Shown: positions 14,287 through 18,702 of the stretch, piece after piece
Position numbering within the stretch: position 1 is the stretch's first letter
How the letters are laid out: each line of letters starts with the position of its first letter
Assembly: GCA_018399865.1 (NCBI GenBank)
Contig: JAGYNL010000191.1
Coordinates: 1-18,702 of the forward strand
Source: Candidatus Bipolaricaulota bacterium
GTDB taxonomy: Bacteria; Bipolaricaulota; Bipolaricaulia; UBA7950; UBA9294
Reading direction: 5' to 3'
Length of the DNA: 18,702 nucleotides
Program-made: the position numbers and the translations under genes
Notes under the pieces: generated by a model
Seen by the model: the letters and a program-made list of their open reading frames with translations, nothing else
Database searches by the model: none
Told to the model about the DNA's origin: nothing

Positions 14287-15369
14287 TTGGACCGACAGAT
14301 TGATCGGATGGTTGTGCTTTCAGCTGCGCTTCTCCTGCTTTTCGGGTTGATTATGGTTTATAGTGCCAGCGCTCCTTTCTCCCTTCATCATTACGGAATA
14401 GACACACACCTCCTTGCGCGACAGCTGATGGCTGCACTCCTTGGTATTGGGTTACTGATCCTGTTTAGTTACTTAGATTATCATATCTTACAGCAATTAG
14501 ATGACATTGTTCTCATAGGGGCTGTTGGCCTTACCTTTTTAACTATCCTCCCCCTAAGCGGGATTAGCGATGGTCGTTGGTTAAATGTTGGGCCTCTTGT
14601 TGTGCAGCCAACCGAGCTTTGTAAGTTCGCACTTATTGCCTATTTAGCGGCCACGATTACCCGTAAGAAAGAGTCAATGACCACATTTGTTGAAGGAGTG
14701 CTTCCATTTGTTCTGGTATTGCTAGTTCTTGCTGCGATAACTATGAATCAGCCTGACTTCGGTATGACGCTAATCTTTGCTGCGCTGACTATGGTGATGC
14801 TTTTCGTTGGTGGAGCGCGCGCAAGCCATCTTCTTGTGATAGCAGCAGCCAGTATCCCTTTTGTATTTCTTGCTGTGCGTATCGCGCCCTATAGATTAGC
14901 GCGCATACTGTCTTTTTTTAATCCGCAAGAATACAGTACTTCTTCAGGTTATCAGACAATTCAATCCCTTGTGGCGATCGGATCGGGAGGCTTGTCTGGA
15001 CGAGGACTTGGGGCATCACGAGCCAAGCTGTTCTATCTACCGCAGGCGCAGAGCGATTTTATCTTTTCCATAACAGCTGAGGAACTGGGATTGATAGGTG
15101 CAGTGATGCTGGTTTTGCTTTATGCGGTTTTTGCTTGGCGAGCTTTTGCCATTGCGAATAAGGCGCCGGATCGATTTGGTCAACTCCTGGCTTTTGGGAT
15201 AGGTTTTTCTATCATCTTTCAAGTGCTTCTGAATCTTGGCGTCGTTGTAGGCCTTCTACCGGTTACCGGACTTACACTTCCTTTCATAAGCAACGGAGGA
15301 TCTTCTCTTCTTGTTACCTTAATGATGGTGGGTGTCTTAGCCAATGTTTCCAAGCAAGGAGGTAAGTAA
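14287..15369 (+). CDS. ftsW: Septal peptidoglycan glycosyltransferase FtsW (SEDS family)
   Basis: FtsW polymerises lipid II into glycan strands at the division septum together with a class B PBP. The 360-residue protein has about ten hydrophobic segments and the SEDS motifs: GLIMVYSAS at 20-28, GRWLNVGPLVVQPTELCKF at 96-114 (PTE at 108-110), NQPDFG at 154-159, and LPQAQSDFIFSITAEELG at 251-268, where D257 matches the catalytic Asp of SEDS enzymes. LPVTGLTLPFISNGGSSLL follows at 324-342. RodA is a paralogue of the same fold, but the position between murD and murG favours FtsW. The start is a TTG at 14287 with AAGGAG 6 bases upstream; no ATG suits the N-terminus. The stop TAA directly abuts the murG ATG. 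Confidence 0.93.
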   Translation: MDRQIDRMVVLSAALLLLFGLIMVYSASAPFSLHHYGIDTHLLARQLMAALLGIGLLILFSYLDYHILQQLDDIVLIGAVGLTFLTILPLSGISDGRWLNVGPLVVQPTELCKFALIAYLAATITRKKESMTTFVEGVLPFVLVLLVLAAITMNQPDFGMTLIFAALTMVMLFVGGARASHLLVIAAASIPFVFLAVRIAPYRLARILSFFNPQEYSTSSGYQTIQSLVAIGSGGLSGRGLGASRAKLFYLPQAQSDFIFSITAEELGLIGAVMLVLLYAVFAWRAFAIANKAPDRFGQLLAFGIGFSIIFQVLLNLGVVVGLLPVTGLTLPFISNGGSSLLVTLMMVGVLANVSKQGGK

Positions 15370-16497
15370 ATGCGTGTGCTGATTGCTGGTGGGGGAACTG
15401 GGGGGCACTTCTACCCTGCGTTAGCGGTGATCGAGGAGTTCGAGAAAAACCGAAGCGAAGTGAAACTGGGTTATGTCGGTACCAAGAGAGGAATCGAAGC
15501 GCGGATTATTCCATCCTATCGACACGTGTCATTCTTTGCTATTCATGTTCGTGGGCTTGAACGAAAAAACTCCTTGCAGAATTTACGCGCTCTTGTCCTT
15601 TTATTAATCTCGTTTCTGGAAACCGTGGTAGTTCTCTTGCGGTTTCGCCCTGACGTGGTAATAGGAATGGGAGGCTATTCGTCCTTTCCTGCAGTTCTTC
15701 TTGCGTCTGTTGTCGGGAAAATATTACCAGTCAGGACTGTTATCCATGAGCAGAATGCTGTAGCTGGCTTGACAAATCGGCTTCTTGCGCATTTTGTGGA
15801 CAAGGTTCTGGTCTCTTATCCCCAGACTAAGAGTCAATTCCGCTCGGCTCAGAATGTTGTTATCACCGGGAACCCCATACGCAGTGAGTTCTTTCTTGCT
15901 CAAAGAACGCCTGAGATTTACAAGCGTTTCAGCCTCTGTTCGGACAAGAAAACGGTGCTTATCTTCGGGGGATCGAACGGGTCTCCTGCGCTAACAAGTG
16001 CTGTGAGAAAGGAAAGAGAAGAGATTGCAAAAAACAATGGCATTCAGGTTCTGCTTGTTACTGGTAAATCTCAGGATACCTCAATGATTGAGCTAGAACT
16101 TGCTGCTGCTGGGATCACAAACATCGTGGTCAAAACCTATATCAAGAACATGGGTGAAGCCTTTGCTATTGCTGATCTTGTTGTGTCCCGTGCCGGAGCA
16201 ACTAGCTTAGCCGAGATTACTTCGTGCGGAAAGCGATCCATCCTTATTCCATGGGAAAAAGCCGCTGATGGACACCAGCAGGAGAACGCGCGAGTGCTGA
16301 AGGATTGTAAGGGTTGCACCATTATGGATGAAAGCGACCTTAATAATCACCGACTAGCACAACTAATCGCAGAAATAGTGAATGATAAGAAGGGACTCGG
16401 CTTAATGGCGCGAAGTTCAATGGGTATGGGAAGTAAGCATGCGGCTGCATCGATGCTAGGCGAGATAGTTGGCCTTGTCGAAGGGGCGAGAACTTGA
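15370..16497 (+). CDS. murG: UDP-N-acetylglucosamine--N-acetylmuramyl-(pentapeptide) pyrophosphoryl-undecaprenol GlcNAc transferase
   Basis: MurG adds GlcNAc to lipid I to form lipid II on the inner face of the cytoplasmic membrane. The 375-residue GT28 protein has the N-terminal GGGTGGHFYPALAV loop (G7-H13), VIGMGGYSSFP at 97-107, VIHEQNAVAGLTNRLLA at 124-140 and TGNPIR at 166-171. The C-terminal donor-binding half has FGGSNG at 199-204 (usual form GGSxGA), SRAGATSLAE at 273-282 with the UDP-GlcNAc-contacting E282, and ADGHQQENA at 299-307. A hydrophobic patch around 74-92 fits membrane association. An excellent ribosome site (AAGGAGGT, 15356-15363, 6 bases before the ATG) lies within the end of ftsW, so translation is probably coupled. 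Confidence 0.96.
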   Translation: MRVLIAGGGTGGHFYPALAVIEEFEKNRSEVKLGYVGTKRGIEARIIPSYRHVSFFAIHVRGLERKNSLQNLRALVLLLISFLETVVVLLRFRPDVVIGMGGYSSFPAVLLASVVGKILPVRTVIHEQNAVAGLTNRLLAHFVDKVLVSYPQTKSQFRSAQNVVITGNPIRSEFFLAQRTPEIYKRFSLCSDKKTVLIFGGSNGSPALTSAVRKEREEIAKNNGIQVLLVTGKSQDTSMIELELAAAGITNIVVKTYIKNMGEAFAIADLVVSRAGATSLAEITSCGKRSILIPWEKAADGHQQENARVLKDCKGCTIMDESDLNNHRLAQLIAEIVNDKKGLGLMARSSMGMGSKHAAASMLGEIVGLVEGART

Positions 16498-17873
16498 TTA
16501 CCGAGAGTAAGCGCTACCACTTCGTCGGAATATCAGGTTCGGGTATGAGTGGGCTTGCTGCTGTAATGCTTGCCGCTGGTAGTCATGTTTCTGGTTCGGA
16601 CTTGTGCGAAAACGAGGAGACGGAAAGCCTGGAGCGGTTCGGAGCAGCAATACATATCGGACACGATGCCTCTCTTGTAAAGAAGGGAGTAGATGAGGTT
16701 ATCGTCTCATCAGCTATCCCTTCTGGAAATATTGAGGTACAGACGGCCCGTAAACTACAGCTTCCAGTAGTGCATCGTTTGCACGCGCTTGCCCGTGTTC
16801 TAGATGGTTATACTAGTGTAGGTGTTGCTGGAACGCATGGAAAGACAACCACAACGGCGATGACAGCCACGATTATGCGTAATACAGGAAGGGATCCCAG
16901 TTATCTAATTGGGGCACACTGTCCTGGCCTGGGAGGCAATTCACACCTTGGGTCAGGCGAGGCTTTTATCAGCGAGGTTGATGAGAGTGACGGCCTTTTC
17001 CTGGCTATTCGGCCAACCATTGCCGTCTTGACCAATATTGGGCGAGATCATCTAGGAACGTACCACACATTAGAAGGAATTAAGGAGAGTTTCAAGCAAT
17101 ACATTGTTCAGGCAGAGAAATCGGTACTAGCGATAGACGATGTTGCAGTGCGGGACCTTGCTTCGAAAATTCCGTCTGCTCTGACCGTTGGGGCGCACCC
17201 TGAGGCTGCGCTGCGAGCTGTCAATGTCTCTCATTACCACTTCCATATGGTTTTTGATCTTGAGTACTATGGAAAAGCTGTAACACGCGTATTCTTACCG
17301 GCGCCCGGCGATCACAATGTTCGAAACGCATTGTGTTCTATTGGCGCGGCCTTTCTTGCTGGGGTTCCTTTAAGGGAAGCTGCAGCCGCGCTAGCTGATT
17401 TTCGGCTTCCAAAGCGGCGTTTTCAGCTGTTGGAAGAAAACGGTGTAACCGTTGTCGATGATTACGCACACTTGCCGGAAGAGATTGAGGTTACCCTTCA
17501 GGCGATTCGTTCGGGTTGGTCAAACCGGAGAATTGTTACCGTCTTTCAGCCTCACCGCTACAGCCGAACGCAGGCAATCGGGAGAGAATTCGGGGCTGCG
17601 TTCCGCCTAGCAGATACAGTGATTGTTACTCCCATCTATCCTGCTCATGAACCACCTATTCCAGGAGTCTCCTCACAAGGTATTGTGAACTCGATAACAC
17701 GGCAAACTGGCAAAACCCCGCTCTTTATGCAGAATAAGGAAGAAGTGCTTTCCTTCCTGAAGCAATACATCGAACCGGGCGACTTCATAATAAGTTTTGG
17801 AGCGGGTGATATATGGACCGTAACCACAAGCTTGTCTCGTTTTCTCGAGGAAGGAAGTTTCTGCACTACTTAG
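16494..17873 (+). CDS. murC: UDP-N-acetylmuramate--L-alanine ligase
   Basis: MurC attaches L-alanine to UDP-MurNAc with ATP, the first peptide step. The 459 residues have the N-terminal FVGISGSGMSGLA loop (10-22), the HGKTTTT P-loop (GTHGKTTT at 113-120), SEVDESDG at 160-167 and the C-terminal FQPHRYSRT with VTPIYPAHEPPIPG, all specific to MurC. Two conserved spots deviate: NIGRDH at 181-186 where NIExDH is usual, and DDYAHLP at 322-328 where DDYxHHP is usual. Other motifs are intact, so I expect an active enzyme. The start is a TTG at 16494 forming a TTGA overlap of 4 bases with the murG stop, with AAGGGG (16481-16486) as a weak ribosome site. Confidence 0.95.
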   Translation: MITESKRYHFVGISGSGMSGLAAVMLAAGSHVSGSDLCENEETESLERFGAAIHIGHDASLVKKGVDEVIVSSAIPSGNIEVQTARKLQLPVVHRLHALARVLDGYTSVGVAGTHGKTTTTAMTATIMRNTGRDPSYLIGAHCPGLGGNSHLGSGEAFISEVDESDGLFLAIRPTIAVLTNIGRDHLGTYHTLEGIKESFKQYIVQAEKSVLAIDDVAVRDLASKIPSALTVGAHPEAALRAVNVSHYHFHMVFDLEYYGKAVTRVFLPAPGDHNVRNALCSIGAAFLAGVPLREAAAALADFRLPKRRFQLLEENGVTVVDDYAHLPEEIEVTLQAIRSGWSNRRIVTVFQPHRYSRTQAIGREFGAAFRLADTVIVTPIYPAHEPPIPGVSSQGIVNSITRQTGKTPLFMQNKEEVLSFLKQYIEPGDFIISFGAGDIWTVTTSLSRFLEEGSFCTT

Positions 17874-17893
17874 ATGCTTTAGTTGCAAGCCTG

Positions 17894-18702
17894 ATGTCTC
17901 TTCCCGGCGAGACAAGAACCAACGAACTGCTTTCTGATCACACTACCATCAGAGTAGGAGGCCCTGCCCGGGTTTTCTTTATTCCAGAGACTAAAGTTTC
18001 TCTGGTCGAGGCGGTTCGTTATAGCCGCAAGTATGATATATCGTATGTCATCCTTGGCAGCGGCTCTAACCTCCTCTTTTCTGACACTGGCTTTCCTGGC
18101 CTTGTAATCTCTACAGCAAGAATCAATGGATCAAGAATCAAAGGAGAATCCCTATTTGCTGATTGTGGAGCTCGTCTAGCAACGCTGATAGCTAGAACAC
18201 ATTCAATAGGCGTTAGCTCACTTGATTTTCTTTCCGGAATTCCAGGGACTGTGGGAGGTGCGCTGGCCATGAATGCGGGCATCTCTGAGTACTCGGTTGA
18301 AGATGTTGTGGAGAAAGTTGAGCTGCTTTCAGCCGATGGAGAAGCCATTTGTGTTGGGAAAAATGAATGTGGCTTTTCTTATCGGACTAGCAGGATTCTC
18401 AAGGAACGGATGCCTGTCTTGGCGGCCAGCCTCTGCCTTGATGGAAAGCAGTTTGAAGGAGCCCGAATTCTCGCTCGACGCGCAGCCACTCAGCCAATCA
18501 GCTTTCCTAGTGCTGGGTGCGCTTTCAAGAATCCAATTGGGCATTCTGCTGGTGAGCTTATTGAAAAGGCAGGCTTGAAGGGATTTCAGGTGGGAATGGT
18601 CAAGGTGTCTGACATACACGCCAATTTTCTTATCAACTTGGGCGGAGGAAACGCGGCTGAGATTAGCAAAATAATTGACATTGTGCGCCAAAAGGTGTAT
18701 AA
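17894..18702 (+). CDS. murB: UDP-N-acetylenolpyruvoylglucosamine reductase, 3' truncated
   Basis: MurB reduces UDP-GlcNAc-enolpyruvate to UDP-MurNAc with NADPH and FAD. The frame is open to the right edge, giving 269 residues; probably only the last 20 or so are missing. Motifs are HTTIRVGGPA at 16-25, LGSGSNLLFSD at 54-64, SGIPGTVGGALAMNAG at 114-129 and SYRTSR at 162-167. The active-site loop is PSAGCAFKNP at 205-214, where C209 occupies the position of the catalytic Ser (S229 in E. coli). The layout fits type II MurB. The catalytic C-terminal Glu lies beyond the window. The start is uncertain. The ATG at 17894 lies 20 bases after murC but has no ribosome site. An in-frame ATG at 17813 would add 27 residues and overlap murC by 61 bases, with GGAG 10 bases upstream. 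Confidence 0.9.
   Translation, partial: MSLPGETRTNELLSDHTTIRVGGPARVFFIPETKVSLVEAVRYSRKYDISYVILGSGSNLLFSDTGFPGLVISTARINGSRIKGESLFADCGARLATLIARTHSIGVSSLDFLSGIPGTVGGALAMNAGISEYSVEDVVEKVELLSADGEAICVGKNECGFSYRTSRILKERMPVLAASLCLDGKQFEGARILARRAATQPISFPSAGCAFKNPIGHSAGELIEKAGLKGFQVGMVKVSDIHANFLINLGGGNAAEISKIIDIVRQKVY

Noticed and set aside
17813..17893. Upstream ATG for murB at 17813
   Set aside because: It is not excluded, but the 61-base overlap with murC is far larger than other overlaps here and the conserved MurB region starts well after 17894. I kept 17894 and recorded the alternative in the murB entry.
1..18702. CRISPR arrays, insertion sequences, tRNA or rRNA genes, phage or defence genes
   Set aside because: No regular repeat-spacer pattern, transposase motif, terminal inverted repeat, cloverleaf-like stretch or defence-type gene was visible. 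Codon use and gene content look uniform and chromosomal.

Overview
This is a dense bacterial chromosome segment made almost entirely of housekeeping genes, with no sign of phage, insertion sequence, CRISPR or RNA gene. The longest stretch without a recognised gene is about 130 bases. BamA with a secretion signal, a Skp/OmpH-like protein and a peptidoglycan cluster show a diderm (outer-membrane) bacterium. Gene order and protein features do not look proteobacterial: rpsO-pnp-M16 protease is an order also known from Firmicutes, PNPase carries two S1 domains, and bamA-skp-fabZ lacks lpxD. A deep-branching or candidate diderm phylum (for example Bipolaricaulota-like) is possible. That placement is inference and cannot be settled from the window.

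Layout. (1) Positions 2-340 hold the 3' end of a malic enzyme gene on the + strand, closed by a hairpin terminator at 369-399. (2) Positions 398-6425 form a leftward block in transcription order: a MtaD/SAH-deaminase-type amidohydrolase, rpsO, pnp, an M16 zinc protease and coaD. From pnp onward the genes are tightly packed or overlap. (3) Positions 6426-6521 form a divergent promoter region. It has a perfect TATAAT on each strand, only 10-12 bases from the facing ATG codons, which suggests leaderless or nearly leaderless transcripts. (4) yraN and comM follow rightward, overlapping by 19 bases. (5) The outer-membrane and fatty-acid group follows: bamA, a skp-like gene with its own good promoter, and fabZ, which starts on the base after the skp stop codon. 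(6) ftcD (glutamate formimidoyltransferase) overlaps fabZ at one end and murD at the other. (7) A division and cell-wall run, murD-ftsW-murG-murC-murB, continues to the right edge, where murB is cut.

How they work together. The rightward block links envelope functions: outer-membrane protein assembly (BamA with a periplasmic chaperone), acyl-chain supply (FabZ), muramyl-peptide synthesis (MurB, MurC, MurD), lipid II formation (MurG) and septal glycan polymerisation (FtsW). The chain of overlaps or near-abutting genes from fabZ to murB suggests translational coupling. The leftward block combines ribosome and RNA-decay functions (S15, PNPase) with CoA synthesis and nucleoside salvage.

I did not find a clearly new system. 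The points most worth checking are the second S1 domain in PNPase, the two-residue insertion between the catalytic residues of FabZ, the membrane-anchored Skp-like protein with a duplicated ITDRV motif, the lpxD-less bamA-skp-fabZ locus, ftcD coupled into a wall operon, and the paired leaderless-type promoters.
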